Shown: positions 16,761 through 25,728 of the stretch, piece after piece
Layout: the number at the start of each line of letters is the position of its first letter
Position numbering within the stretch: position 1 is the stretch's first letter
NCBI GenBank assembly: GCA_019638275.1
Contig: JAHBUC010000001.1
Span: 186,001 to 250,000, forward strand
Direction of reading: 5' to 3'
From: Cyclobacteriaceae bacterium
GTDB taxonomy: Bacteria > Bacteroidota > Bacteroidia > Cytophagales > Cyclobacteriaceae
DNA length: 64,000 nt
Translations under genes and position numbers: made by a program
The notes under the pieces: generated by a model
The model's input: the letters and a program-made list of their open reading frames with translations, nothing else
What the model was told of the DNA's origin: nothing
The model's database searches: none

Positions 16761-17342
16761 ATGGAAAGCTTCATTTTGAAATTCCCACAAGATACGCAGT
16801 TCAGCGATGATGAATTCTTTGAGTTTTGCGCAGCTAACGATCCGTTGCGTATCGAAAGAAACAGCAAAGGACAAATAATTATTATGTCGCCATCAGGAAG
16901 TAAAACCGGAAATATACATTTTAAGATCATCCATGCTTTCTCTACGTGGGTTATGGAGAATGAAGGATCGGGTTACGGATTTGATTCTTCGGCTGGCTTC
17001 AAGCTCCCGGACCAATCAATTTTAGCACCTGATGCAGCTTTTGTTGTGACGCAGCGCTGGGAAAGCTTAACTGAGGAGCAGCAGAAAAAATTTGCGCCTC
17101 TCACTCCGGATTTTATTATCGAAGTGCGATCCGAATCAGATAGCCTTAGCCAACTTAAAACCAAAATGGACGACTGGATTCGGAATGGCTGCCACCTGGC
17201 TTGGCTTATTGATCCAATAGAGAAGAAGGCATATATCTATAAACCAGATGAGTCGGTCACCACAATCGATAATTTCAAGGCAAAACTGAGTGGAGAAAGT
17301 GTTCTGCCGGGCTTTGAACTTGATCTGTCAAAACTTTTGTAA
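16761..17342 (+). CDS. Uma2 family (DUF820) putative restriction-like endonuclease
   Basis: The 193-residue protein matches the Uma2/DUF820 family of PD-(D/E)XK-fold proteins. The putative metal site is Asp91 in LAPDAAFV and Glu121 in FIIEVRSESDS, followed by the helix QLKTKMDDWIRNGCHLAWLIDP that is highly typical of the family. These proteins are very common and multicopy in cyanobacteria and appear scattered in Bacteroidota; their substrates are unknown and some may be remnants of mobile elements. Here the gene is single, with no methyltransferase or toxin-antitoxin partner nearby. It is flanked by acs and a DUF3127 gene on the same strand. Confidence 0.87.
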   Translation: MESFILKFPQDTQFSDDEFFEFCAANDPLRIERNSKGQIIIMSPSGSKTGNIHFKIIHAFSTWVMENEGSGYGFDSSAGFKLPDQSILAPDAAFVVTQRWESLTEEQQKKFAPLTPDFIIEVRSESDSLSQLKTKMDDWIRNGCHLAWLIDPIEKKAYIYKPDESVTTIDNFKAKLSGESVLPGFELDLSKLL

Positions 17343-17366
17343 TCTCTAATTCTTTTAATTGTTACT

Positions 17367-17711
17367 ATGGAAATAACAGGAACAGTAGTATCGCTTTTGC
17401 CCATGCAAAGCGGACAAGGAAAAAACGGAACATGGAAAAAGCAGGAGTTCATCCTCGAAACCCCCGGCCAGTATCCCAAAAAAGTATGCTTGTCGTTATG
17501 GGGCGAAAAGGTAGATGAAAACCGCCTCAACCCAGGTGACAGGATAACGGCTTCCATCAATATTGAAAGTCGTGAGTACAATGGCCGTTGGTATACCGAT
17601 GTGCGCGCCTGGAAAATTCAGAAGAGCACACAGGATCAACGCGAAATGGCACCACCTCCGGATCAATCGTTTATGCCGGATTCAAACTCAAGCGATGATT
17701 TGCCGTTTTAA
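17367..17711 (+). CDS. DUF3127 protein (OB-fold, SSB-like C-terminal tip)
   Basis: The 114-residue protein belongs to DUF3127, small OB-fold-like proteins of Bacteroidota. The core MEITGTVVSLLPMQSGQGKNGTWKKQEFIL and the strand YPKKVCLSLWGEKVD are characteristic, followed by GDRITASINIESREYNGRWYTDVRAWKI. The last third is a disordered Pro/Ser/Asp-rich tail ending in DDLPF. This resembles the acidic DDIPF tip by which single-stranded DNA-binding proteins recruit repair enzymes. A role in nucleic-acid metabolism is therefore plausible but unproven. The gene ends at a strong bidirectional terminator shared with nrdA. Confidence 0.82.
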   Translation: MEITGTVVSLLPMQSGQGKNGTWKKQEFILETPGQYPKKVCLSLWGEKVDENRLNPGDRITASINIESREYNGRWYTDVRAWKIQKSTQDQREMAPPPDQSFMPDSNSSDDLPF

Positions 17712-17746
17712 TTGAAAAACGAACATTAGCTGCTCAGGCAGAAATA

Positions 17747-17779
17747 AAAAGCCCCGATGAAAGTTTCATCGGGGCTTTT
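17747..17779. terminator. Bidirectional Rho-independent terminator
   Basis: AAAAGCCCCGATGAAA (17747-17762) pairs with TTTCATCGGGGCTTTT (17764-17779). A-rich and T-rich flanks on both sides make it work for DUF3127 on the plus strand and nrdA on the minus strand. Confidence 0.9.
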
Positions 17780-17800
17780 GTTTTAGTAGCGTAAATTCAA

Positions 17801-20242
17801 TCAACTACCACACGCTTCACACGCATCCGGGTTATCCAGTGAGCAAGCCATGTCCGACATTTTCTTTTCATAGTCGGCCACCTGGGTGTACGCCAGTTCC
17901 TTTTGCGGCTCAGGCTTGGTTGCAGTAACTGCGGCACCAACAGCAACTTCAGCCGTAACGGTTTGCTGCATCGCTGTTTTATCAAGGGTAAACTTGATGG
18001 CATCCGCAGCAGCGGTTGAGCGCAGGTAGTACATGCCGGTTTTCAATCCTTTCTTCCAGGCGTAGAAATGCATGGAAGTAAGTTTGCCGAAGTTCGGATC
18101 CTTCAAGTGGATGTTCAAACTCTGCGACTGGCAGATGTATGCACCGCGATCAGCCGACATATCAATAATGGCCTTTTGAGAAATTTCCCAAACGGTTTTG
18201 TAGATATCCTTAATGTTTTGCGGAATCTCTGGAATGGGTTGTACCGAACCGTTGGTGGCAATAAGCTTCTGACGCATCGTTTCATTCCACAGTCCCAGGT
18301 CGATCAGGTCTTTCATTAAATGCTTGTTGGCAATGATGAATTCACCAGAAAGTGTTCTGCGGGTGTAGATGTTTGATGTGTATGGCTCAAAGCACTCATT
18401 ATTACCAAGAATCTGTGAAGTAGAAGCGGTAGGCATCGGAGCGAGCAACAGCGAGTTGCGTACACCGTGCTTCTTCACATCTTGCTTCAGTTGTTCCCAG
18501 TTCCAGCGTCCGCTCTGAGGGTTCACGCCCCACATGTCGAACTGGAAGATGCCTTTGGATACCGGAGAACCTTTGAAGGTTTCATATGCTCCCTGAACTT
18601 TCGCCAGCTCCATAGAAGCTTCCATCGCACCGAAGTAGATCGTTTCGAAAATATCTTCATTCAGCCTGCGAGCTTCTTCCGAGTCGAATGGCATGCGCAA
18701 CATGATAAAGGCATCGGCCAATCCTTGTACGCCTAACCCAATAGGGCGGTGGCGCATGTTGGAGTTGCGTGCTTCTTCAACCGGGTAATAGTTTACATCA
18801 ATAACCTTGTTGAGGTTACGGGTAACTACTTTGGTAATCTCGTATAATTTCTGGTGATCGAACTTGCCATCTTCCGTTACAAATTTTGGCAACGCCAATG
18901 AGGCGAGGTTACAAACGGCAACTTCATCTTTGGAGGTGTACTCGATAATTTCCGTACACAAGTTGCTCGACTTGATTGTGCCCAGGTTCTTCTGGTTCGA
19001 TTTTCTGTTGGCAGAATCCTTATACAAGATGTAAGGCGTTCCGGTTTCAATTTGTGATTCCAGAATTTCAAACCACAGGTCTTGTGCTTTTACTTGTTTG
19101 CGGGCCTTGCCTTCTTTTTCGTACTTATCATACAAGCGTTCAAATTCTTCGCCCCACACTTCGGCTAAGCCGGGTGCTTCGTTCGGGCAGAAGAGTGACC
19201 ACATTTCGTTGTTCTCTACGCGTTGCATGAACAGGTCGGGTATCCACATGGCGTAGAACAAATCGCGTGCACGCATTTCTTCTTTACCGTGATTTTTCTT
19301 CAGGTCGAGGAAATCGAACACATCAGCATGCCACGGCTCGAGATAGATGGCAAAACTTCCTTTACGTTTTCCACCACCTTGATCCACATAACGTGCGGTC
19401 ATGTCGAAGTTGCGGAGCATCGGTACAATACCGTTTGAGGTTCCGCCTGTTCCTTTAATGTATGATCCTTTTGCGCGGATGTTATGGATGCTCAATCCAA
19501 TTCCTCCGGCAGATTGTGAAATTTTAGCACACTGCTTTAGTGTATCGTAAATACCATCAATGCTGTCATCCTGCATGGTAAGCAGGAAGCATGACGACAA
19601 TTGCGGCTTAGGTGTACCGGCATTGAACAATGTTGGTGTGGCATGCGTAAACCATTTTTCTGAAAGCAGGTTGTACGTTTCAATGGCCGCGGGAATATCC
19701 TCGCCATGAATACCAACGGCTACACGCATCAACATGTGCTGCGGGCGTTCCACTACCTTACCATCAATCTTCATCAGGTACGAACGCTCCAGTGTTTTAA
19801 AACCGAAGTAGTCGTAGCTGAAATCACGATCGTAAATGATGGCTTCATCCAATTCAGCGGCATGGTCGCGCACAATCTTCCAGGTTTCCTTGGAGATGAG
19901 GGGTGCGTTTTCACCCGTTTTGGGATCCACGTACGTGTACAAGCGCTTCATGGTGTTGGAAAAAGACTTGCTCGTAACTTTATGCAGGTTAGACGTAGCC
20001 AAACGAGCAGCCAACTTGGCGTAGTCGGGGTGCTTTGTGGTTAACGTGGCGGCAGTTTCAGCGGCCAGGTTATCGAGTTGCACGGTGCTTACGCCATCAT
20101 ACAAACCATTAATCACCTTCATGGCAACCTCTACCGGGCTGATATACTTCGTATCCAGTCCGTAACAGAGCTTTTCAATGCGAGCGGTGATTTTGTCAAA
20201 CTTTACGGACTCTCTGCGTCCGTCTCTTTTTATGACAAGCAT
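17801..20242 (-). CDS. nrdA: Class I ribonucleotide reductase, large (alpha) subunit
   Basis: The large subunit reduces ribonucleoside diphosphates to deoxy forms. The 813-residue product has an N-terminal ATP-cone (residues 1-90, [25 protein letters not shown]), which senses ATP/dATP. The catalytic barrel follows, with the redox Cys at 218 (PQLSSCFLL), [11 protein letters not shown] with the active-site Cys and Glu, and the radical-transfer end region. The C-terminus CEACGS supplies the mobile CxxC that accepts electrons from thioredoxin or glutaredoxin. Sequence style is close to eukaryotic R1. It lies 53 bases downstream of nrdB in one operon, the reverse of the usual alpha-beta order. Confidence 0.96.
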   Translation of the reverse strand: MLVIKRDGRRESVKFDKITARIEKLCYGLDTKYISPVEVAMKVINGLYDGVSTVQLDNLAAETAATLTTKHPDYAKLAARLATSNLHKVTSKSFSNTMKRLYTYVDPKTGENAPLISKETWKIVRDHAAELDEAIIYDRDFSYDYFGFKTLERSYLMKIDGKVVERPQHMLMRVAVGIHGEDIPAAIETYNLLSEKWFTHATPTLFNAGTPKPQLSSCFLLTMQDDSIDGIYDTLKQCAKISQSAGGIGLSIHNIRAKGSYIKGTGGTSNGIVPMLRNFDMTARYVDQGGGKRKGSFAIYLEPWHADVFDFLDLKKNHGKEEMRARDLFYAMWIPDLFMQRVENNEMWSLFCPNEAPGLAEVWGEEFERLYDKYEKEGKARKQVKAQDLWFEILESQIETGTPYILYKDSANRKSNQKNLGTIKSSNLCTEIIEYTSKDEVAVCNLASLALPKFVTEDGKFDHQKLYEITKVVTRNLNKVIDVNYYPVEEARNSNMRHRPIGLGVQGLADAFIMLRMPFDSEEARRLNEDIFETIYFGAMEASMELAKVQGAYETFKGSPVSKGIFQFDMWGVNPQSGRWNWEQLKQDVKKHGVRNSLLLAPMPTASTSQILGNNECFEPYTSNIYTRRTLSGEFIIANKHLMKDLIDLGLWNETMRQKLIATNGSVQPIPEIPQNIKDIYKTVWEISQKAIIDMSADRGAYICQSQSLNIHLKDPNFGKLTSMHFYAWKKGLKTGMYYLRSTAAADAIKFTLDKTAMQQTVTAEVAVGAAVTATKPEPQKELAYTQVADYEKKMSDMACSLDNPDACEACGS

Positions 20243-20295
20243 TTCTTAGGGTTGTTTAAAAAGTTTAAAAAATGGTGAAAAGTGTTTTGAAGATA

Positions 20296-21285
20296 TTAAA
20301 AATCTTCATTGAGTGAAAACTTCGGAGACGAATCTTTTTCCGAGCTGTTCAACACTCCGGCTTTCTGGTATTCTGCTACGCGTTTTTCAAAGAAATTTGT
20401 TTTTCCGCGCAGCGAAATCATATCCATAAAGTCGAACGGGTTGGTGGCACCATAAACTTTCTTACCAATCAATTCATTCAGCAGGCGGTCAGCCACAAAC
20501 TCAATATATTGTCGCATCAACTCTGCATTCATGCCGATAAGATTAACCGGCAGTGCATCGGTCACAAATTCTTTTTCAATTTCAACGGCATCCTTAATAA
20601 TGTCAATCACCGTTTGTTCCGGCAGTTTACCGACTACATGTTGTGTATAGAGGTGGCAGGCGAAATCGCAGTGCAGTCCTTCATCTCTGGAAATCAATTC
20701 GTTGGAGAAACTCAAGCCCGGCATAAGGCCGCGCTTCTTCAGCCAGAAAATGGAACAGAAAGAGCCTGAAAAAAATATGCCCTCAACAGCTGCAAAAGCG
20801 ATCAAGCGTTCCTGAAAACTTCCATTCGATATCCAACGCAACGCCCAATCAGCTTTTTTCTTCACGCAGTCAATGGTTTCGATGGCGTGGAATAAAGAGT
20901 CCTTTTCTTTCGGATCTTTTACGTACGTATCTATTAATAGGGAGTATGTTTCAGAGTGGATGTTTTCAATGGCGATCTGAAAGCCATAGAAAAACTTAGC
21001 TTCCGTGTATTGCACTTCTGAAACGAAATGCTCGGCCAGGTTTTCATTCACAATACCATCGCTGGCGGCAAAGAAAGCGAGTACATGTTTAATGAAATGG
21101 CGCTCACCGTCATTTAGGTTTTCCCAGTCGGTAAGGTCCTGGCTCAGGTCAATTTCTTCGGCAGTCCAAAAGCTGGCTTCTGCCTGTTTATAGAATTTCC
21201 AGATGTCGTGTTGTTGAATGGGGAAGAGTACAAAACGGTCTTTGTTTTCCCTTAAAATGGGTTCTTCTGGTAAAGAATGGCTCAT
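20296..21285 (-). CDS. nrdB: Class I ribonucleotide reductase, small (beta) subunit
   Basis: The small subunit carries the di-iron/tyrosyl-radical cofactor. The start is the ATG at 21285 ([11 protein letters not shown]), giving 329 residues; the longer open frame runs through the structured leader. Ligands and radical site are visible: Glu107 and His110 with Tyr114 in ENIHSETY, then EGIFFSGSF and [13 protein letters not shown]. The sequence is strikingly like animal R2 ([42 protein letters not shown], and a C-terminal acidic tail ending DF that docks on the large subunit). It is first in the operon, with its own promoter and a leader of about 150 bases. Confidence 0.96.
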   Translation of the reverse strand: MSHSLPEEPILRENKDRFVLFPIQQHDIWKFYKQAEASFWTAEEIDLSQDLTDWENLNDGERHFIKHVLAFFAASDGIVNENLAEHFVSEVQYTEAKFFYGFQIAIENIHSETYSLLIDTYVKDPKEKDSLFHAIETIDCVKKKADWALRWISNGSFQERLIAFAAVEGIFFSGSFCSIFWLKKRGLMPGLSFSNELISRDEGLHCDFACHLYTQHVVGKLPEQTVIDIIKDAVEIEKEFVTDALPVNLIGMNAELMRQYIEFVADRLLNELIGKKVYGATNPFDFMDMISLRGKTNFFEKRVAEYQKAGVLNSSEKDSSPKFSLNEDF

Positions 21286-21437
21286 CTTTCCTTGGGTTTT
21301 AGGGTTGTTTAAATATTTATCAGACTTCCGCGGACGGTGTGCCGGGGCATGTACCACCGTGGTTGCCAGGTTAAAAAATCAAAAAAGTTTACTTGTATTA
21401 ACCGGAAACAAGACTCACCTCTTTCCGGCTTGTGTAA
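21286..21437 (-). promoter_or_regulatory. Structured 5' leader of nrdB-nrdA, class unknown
   Basis: Between the predicted transcription start and the nrdB ATG lie about 150 bases with two stem-loops. The first pairs CCGGAAA with TTTCCGG (21402-21408 and 21422-21428, 13-base loop). The second pairs ACGGTG with CACCGT (near 21335-21361) and contains an inner TGCC/GGCA arm. The region following GGCAACC resembles no riboswitch I can name. No NrdR box was seen. The length and pairing suggest post-transcriptional control of ribonucleotide reductase. Confidence 0.45.
21309..21350 (-). other. Possible 13-codon leader ORF inside the nrdB leader
   Basis: An ATG at 21350 opens [13 protein letters not shown] and then TAA. 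GGTGG lies a few bases upstream. The ATG is inside the second stem-loop, so translation and folding would compete. No run of a single amino acid is present, so classical attenuation is not obvious. It may be chance. Confidence 0.25.
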
Positions 21438-21442
21438 GCGTA

Positions 21443-21474
21443 CAAATATTTGAAATGAGCACTACAAATCAAAA
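21443..21474 (-). promoter_or_regulatory. Promoter of the nrdB-nrdA operon
   Basis: On the minus strand, TTTTG (21470-21474) is followed after exactly 19 bases by AATATTTG (21443-21450), close to the Bacteroidota TTTG-N19-TAnnTTTG promoter with one mismatch. Transcription would start near 21437. Confidence 0.55.
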
Positions 21475-21699
21475 GATGTTCAGCGGCCAAAAATTCGGTT
21501 TTCATGCTGAATTTGCATATTTCGAAGGTTTATAAATGGTTGTGTTTTAGGTGGTTGGTAAGGCCTTTCAATGCTCTGCTTTCACTTAAAACGGGGTTGA
21601 AAATTTTTTTTATTTTTTTCTGATCCCCGAAAGGGCCTTATTTCAGGGGTTGATGTGCCAATTTCCAAATCCAAGGTTCTGAAATCTAAATTCTTTTTC
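21475..21699. other. Intergenic stretch between the nrdB and rplU promoters
   Basis: No convincing gene is present on either strand. It holds a long A/T tract (21600-21620) and an imperfect hairpin, CCCCGAAA...TTTCAGGGG, at about 21625-21650. Nothing else stands out. Confidence 0.5.
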
Positions 21700-21707
21700 T
21701 ACCTTTG
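21700..21707 (+). promoter_or_regulatory. Promoter -7 box for rplU-rpmA
   Basis: TACCTTTG matches TAnnTTTG 21 bases before the rplU ATG, which predicts a short leader of about 16 bases. Confidence 0.55.
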
Positions 21708-21728
21708 CAGTCCAATTTTTGAAAAGCT

Positions 21729-22037
21729 ATGTATGCAATTGTAAACATTGCCGGAACACAGTTCAAAGTGGCTAAAGACCAGTATATCTACGCGCCCAAG
21801 CTGGAGGGAGAGGCCGGATCAAGTGTAAACTTCGATCAGGTACTTCTGCTCGACCGTGACGGGAAAGTAGAAATTGGCGCCCCTACTGTTAAAGGCGCAA
21901 AAGTATCTGGTAAGATACTGGAGCACGTAAAAGGCGATAAGGTAATTGTCTTTAAAAAGAAGCGTAGAAAAGGCTATACCAAGAAAAACGGTCATCGCCA
22001 GCAGTACACGAAGGTTCAGATTGAAAGCATTGGTTAA
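21729..22037 (+). CDS. rplU: 50S ribosomal protein L21
   Basis: The 102-residue protein starts [20 protein letters not shown] and carries the L21 signature near the C-terminus, [22 protein letters not shown]21 binds 23S rRNA and is placed next to L20 in the large subunit. Length is typical. It forms the usual pair with rpmA 18 bases downstream. Confidence 0.97.
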   Translation: MYAIVNIAGTQFKVAKDQYIYAPKLEGEAGSSVNFDQVLLLDRDGKVEIGAPTVKGAKVSGKILEHVKGDKVIVFKKKRRKGYTKKNGHRQQYTKVQIESIG

Positions 22038-22055
22038 TTCCTAAAGCATTTAGAA

Positions 22056-22319
22056 ATGGCACATAAAAAAGGTGAAGGTAAAGTAAAGAACGGCCGCGAA
22101 TCGGAAAGCAAACGATTGGGCGTTAAGGTATTTGGTGGCCAGAAAGTGGTTGCCGGTAATATTATCGTGCGTCAGCGCGGCACCAAGCACCATCCTGGCA
22201 AAAACGTGGGTTTAGGCAAAGATCACACCCTGTTTGCATTAACAAATGGTGTAGTTGTATTCAAAAAGGGTCGTGAAAACCGCTCGTTTGTATCGGTTGA
22301 GCCGGTAGCTGAGGCGTAG
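22056..22319 (+). CDS. rpmA: 50S ribosomal protein L27
   Basis: The 87-residue protein has the L27 signature [22 protein letters not shown]. The N-terminus [22 protein letters not shown] replaces the usual MAHKKG-GS-NGRDS and directly starts at the mature form, without the cleaved extension of Firmicutes. Its N-terminal tail reaches the peptidyl-transferase centre. It is the second gene of the rplU operon and ends at a strong terminator. Confidence 0.97.
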   Translation: MAHKKGEGKVKNGRESESKRLGVKVFGGQKVVAGNIIVRQRGTKHHPGKNVGLGKDHTLFALTNGVVVFKKGRENRSFVSVEPVAEA

Positions 22320-22347
22320 AAAGTCTGCGATTTATTCAATAACAATA

Positions 22348-22380
22348 AAAGCCCTCGGGAAAATTTCCTGAGGGCTTTTA
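22348..22380 (+). terminator. Rho-independent terminator after rpmA
   Basis: AAAAGCCCTC (22348-22357) pairs with GAGGGCTTTT (22371-22380), followed by ATTTTGTT. Further pairing extends into the loop. Confidence 0.9.
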
Positions 22381-22542
22381 TTTTGTTATGATTTTACTAA
22401 AACCATTGAATTTCATTTGGTTGATGATCAGTTATTTAGTTGATTGTTTGGAGAAAGGTAAAATCTAGCCAAATTTTCTTTTAATCCTCCGGATTATTGC
22501 TTTAACTTGGGGCAACCTATTTATTAACTAAACCTAAACCAT

Positions 22543-25500
22543 ATGAAGAAGATTGTACTCATGTACTTCTTGTTGGCTTTGGTGTCCAATGTCTGGGCAC
22601 AGGAGCGAACAGTTTCGGGTAGGGTAACATCCGCTGATGACGGATCCCCGTTACCTGGTGTAAACGTTCTCTTAAAAGGTACCGCTAACGGTACTGCAAC
22701 CGATGCTAACGGTAATTATAGACTTAGCGGTATTCCTGCCACTGGCGGAGCACTTGTTTTTTCTTTCATTGGCCTTCAAACCTCAGAAGTTCAGATTGGA
22801 GACAGAACAACGGTTGATGTTGCTCTTTCGCTAGACGTAACCCAACTCTCAGAAGTTGTTGTAACAGCCCTTAATATTGAGCGAGACAAAGCATCTCTTG
22901 GCTATGCTACTCAACAAGTAAGTGGTGATAACATTCGCTTAGCCCGTGAGCAGAATATCAATACAGCAATTGCTGGTAAAATAGCAGGTGTTCAGATTGT
23001 TTCTGGTTCAGGTGCAAAATTTGGTGCCCCTGCTATCCGTATTCGCGGTATACGCGGTGTGAATGCTCAAGATCCACTTTATGTGCTAGATGGAATCATC
23101 ATTAACGATCCGACATCTATCAACATGGACAATATTCAAAGCATAAACGTGTTGAAAGGAGCAAATGCGGCAGCCTTGTATGGTAACCGCGCGCGAGATG
23201 GAGTGGTTGTACTAACATCTAAAAGCGGAGGGCGTGGAGATCAGATCTCTATTGATGTGAATCAGACCACTACTATGGAACGGGTTTACATTCTACCAAA
23301 ATATCAAAATGAATATGGTGGTGGTTATGATCAGGACTTTGACATTTTTACCTATAACCCTGCTATCCATGCACCAGGATTGGCCGGTTTGAACGGAATG
23401 CCTTATGCCTATTTTAGTGCGGATGAGAGCTGGGGCCCCAGAATGGATGGTCGTATGGTAGCTCAATGGGATTCATTCACCCCGGGTACTGCAAATTATG
23501 GTCAGGCTCACCCATGGTCTCCGCAGCCAGATAACATCCGTGATTTTTTCAGAACCGGTGTAATGAACAATACAGGCTTGACCATTGGTAAGAGTGGCGA
23601 AAAATATTCACTTAACACAACGATAACCCGTTCTGCCAGAACCGGTGTTATGGAAAACACCGATCAGGACAAGCTTTTTCTAAACATCAATTTTAGAGCA
23701 AAACTCACTGAGAAGCTCGAAGTTCAGGCTTTTGCGAATTATAGTGATTCGTATACAAAAGGAAATCTTTTTGAGGGCTACAACAGTATCGGGTCAAATT
23801 TTAACCAATGGTATCAGCGTCAATTGAACACAGCTGACTTAAGAAAGTACTGGAAAATGCCTGACGGCCGTTATACCTCCTGGAACATTAGCTCACCAAC
23901 AAATGCTACTCCATTATATTGGGACAACCCGTATACCTATTTATATGCAGCATATAGTGAGTGGAATAGGGATGTTTTGAATTCCAAATTTGCAGTTACA
24001 TACGAGATTCTTCCAAAGCTTAAGGCTTCGGTTGACTTAATGAGAAGTAGCCGAAATGAAGTGTTTTACGATCGCAGGGATGCCGATTTAAAAATTGGCC
24101 CTGCGTTCTTCAGAACATATAGTGATAAACGCGTTGAAGATAATATTCAGGGTATGCTGAGTTACGAAAAGCAATTTGGAGATTTTTCTTTGGTTGCATT
24201 TGGCGGTATCATTTACCGGACAAATACCAGGGATTATATCAATGCCCAAACATCAGGCGGTCTTGCTATACCTGATTTGTATAACGTAAGCAACTCTTCT
24301 GACGTTATTCTCCCGTCAAATTACCTGGAGAAGTACAAGGTAAACAGCTATTTCGGTTCAGTGTCTGTTGATTGGAAAAGGATTGTATTTTTGGATGCAA
24401 CGTTCCGTACAGAACATGATTCAAGGTTGCGGAATGGAGATAATGCTTATCTCTATCCTTCTATCTCTACTTCGTTTGTCTTTTCTGAAGTCACCGACTT
24501 ACCATGGATGTCATTTGGAAAGGTTAGGGCAAGTTATGCCAAAGTGGGTAACCAGATAGGTGTTTATTCTGCATCACCAACTTATGCCTTGGGAACGGCA
24601 TTTGCTGGTAATCCGGTTACAGGAGTGCCAAATTCTTTAGTGGATCCAAATTTGAAACCTGCAACAACAGGGTCATACGAAGTTGGTCTTGAGTTGGGCT
24701 TTTTGGATAACAGAATTAATGCGGAATTGTCTTACTACTATCAGGACAATAAAGGTGAGTTGTTGAATGTACCTATTCCTTCGGCATCAGGTGGAAGTTC
24801 TTTCCTTACCAACTCCATTAACTCATACACAAAGGGTTTCGAATTGTCTATTGGGGGTACACCAATTAAAAATGCGAGAGGGCTTACCTGGGATGTTAAC
24901 TTTAACATTGCCAAAAACTATGTGCACATTGTTGAGTTAGGCTATGGAGTGAATTCTTTTGCCTTAAACAATGCCTTTCGTGGTACTTCAACCCTTGGCG
25001 GTTGGGATGGCCAGGCACTTGCCCGGAGAGATTCAGAGTGGGGTGTAATTGTTGGACGTAAATTGCGCAGAGATGAAAATGGTAATGTGATTGTTAGCTC
25101 TGCGGCCAGCACCTTGGGATTGCCTTTGACTGATGCCAATCAAGATATCGGTAAGGTGTTACCCGATTTTACCGGAGGTATGTTTAACCGGTTAACCTAC
25201 AAGAACTTTGAGATGGCCTTTACAATTGACTATCAGATTGGTGGTAACTTCATGTCGATAACCCGTATGTTTGGTGCATATGCCGGTTTAACATCTGAAA
25301 CTGTAGGTAACAACGATAAGGGAAATCCTATGCGTGATGATCCGAGTGAAGGCGGTGGATTAACTTTCGGTGGTGTTTTTGCTGATGGTACTCCAGCAAA
25401 TGTTTATATAGCAGCCGACCGGTATTGGAAGTCGCTGTTTGGTGTATCTGAGCAGTGGATTTACGATGCCACATTTGTAAAGATGCGTGAATTGCGCATT

Positions 25501-25728
25501 GGGTATAACTTCCCTTCTAGCATACTTTCAAAGACCAGGTTTGTAAAAGGAGCATCTGTTGCTCTTGTAGCGAACAACCCTTTCCTGCTTTATTCAAAAG
25601 TTGATGGTATTGATCCATCTGAAATTGGCGGAGATACAGTAGAGGCACGTAACAACGGATCGTGGGTTGAAAGTGGTAACCTTCCGGGAACGAGAAGTCT
25701 TGGTATTGATATAAGACTTAAATTCTAA
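22543..25728 (+). CDS. SusC/RagA family TonB-linked outer membrane protein
   Basis: The 1061-residue protein has a signal peptide ending NVWAQ. A carboxypeptidase-D-like beta-sandwich follows (residues 20-100, VSGRVTSADDGSPLPGVNVLLKG). Next is the SusC hallmark QLSEVVVTAL, the plug domain (about 115-235, with RIRGIRGVN..DPLYVLDGIIIN and NVLKGANAAALYG), and then a 22-stranded barrel. It ends with an aromatic C-terminal strand (LGIDIRLKF). With its SusD partner it forms a gated importer of oligosaccharides or peptides driven by TonB. The stop overlaps the SusD start (TAATG), so the two are translated together. No enzyme or regulator genes adjoin, so the nutrient is unknown. Confidence 0.95.
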   Translation: MKKIVLMYFLLALVSNVWAQERTVSGRVTSADDGSPLPGVNVLLKGTANGTATDANGNYRLSGIPATGGALVFSFIGLQTSEVQIGDRTTVDVALSLDVTQLSEVVVTALNIERDKASLGYATQQVSGDNIRLAREQNINTAIAGKIAGVQIVSGSGAKFGAPAIRIRGIRGVNAQDPLYVLDGIIINDPTSINMDNIQSINVLKGANAAALYGNRARDGVVVLTSKSGGRGDQISIDVNQTTTMERVYILPKYQNEYGGGYDQDFDIFTYNPAIHAPGLAGLNGMPYAYFSADESWGPRMDGRMVAQWDSFTPGTANYGQAHPWSPQPDNIRDFFRTGVMNNTGLTIGKSGEKYSLNTTITRSARTGVMENTDQDKLFLNINFRAKLTEKLEVQAFANYSDSYTKGNLFEGYNSIGSNFNQWYQRQLNTADLRKYWKMPDGRYTSWNISSPTNATPLYWDNPYTYLYAAYSEWNRDVLNSKFAVTYEILPKLKASVDLMRSSRNEVFYDRRDADLKIGPAFFRTYSDKRVEDNIQGMLSYEKQFGDFSLVAFGGIIYRTNTRDYINAQTSGGLAIPDLYNVSNSSDVILPSNYLEKYKVNSYFGSVSVDWKRIVFLDATFRTEHDSRLRNGDNAYLYPSISTSFVFSEVTDLPWMSFGKVRASYAKVGNQIGVYSASPTYALGTAFAGNPVTGVPNSLVDPNLKPATTGSYEVGLELGFLDNRINAELSYYYQDNKGELLNVPIPSASGGSSFLTNSINSYTKGFELSIGGTPIKNARGLTWDVNFNIAKNYVHIVELGYGVNSFALNNAFRGTSTLGGWDGQALARRDSEWGVIVGRKLRRDENGNVIVSSAASTLGLPLTDANQDIGKVLPDFTGGMFNRLTYKNFEMAFTIDYQIGGNFMSITRMFGAYAGLTSETVGNNDKGNPMRDDPSEGGGLTFGGVFADGTPANVYIAADRYWKSLFGVSEQWIYDATFVKMRELRIGYNFPSSILSKTRFVKGASVALVANNPFLLYSKVDGIDPSEIGGDTVEARNNGSWVESGNLPGTRSLGIDIRLKF

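Noticed and set aside
16761-17342. Uma2 nuclease as part of a defence system
   Set aside because: No methyltransferase, helicase or toxin-antitoxin partner is adjacent; the neighbours are acs and a DUF3127 gene.
21286-21400. S-box (SAM-I) riboswitch before nrdB because of GGCAACC
   Set aside because: The flanking core (GATGAAACC, the AGAG kink-turn and the GTGC-AATTCC part) is absent.
21286-21480. NrdR boxes upstream of nrdB
   Set aside because: No pair of ACACTATATATAGTGT-like boxes was found at the promoter.
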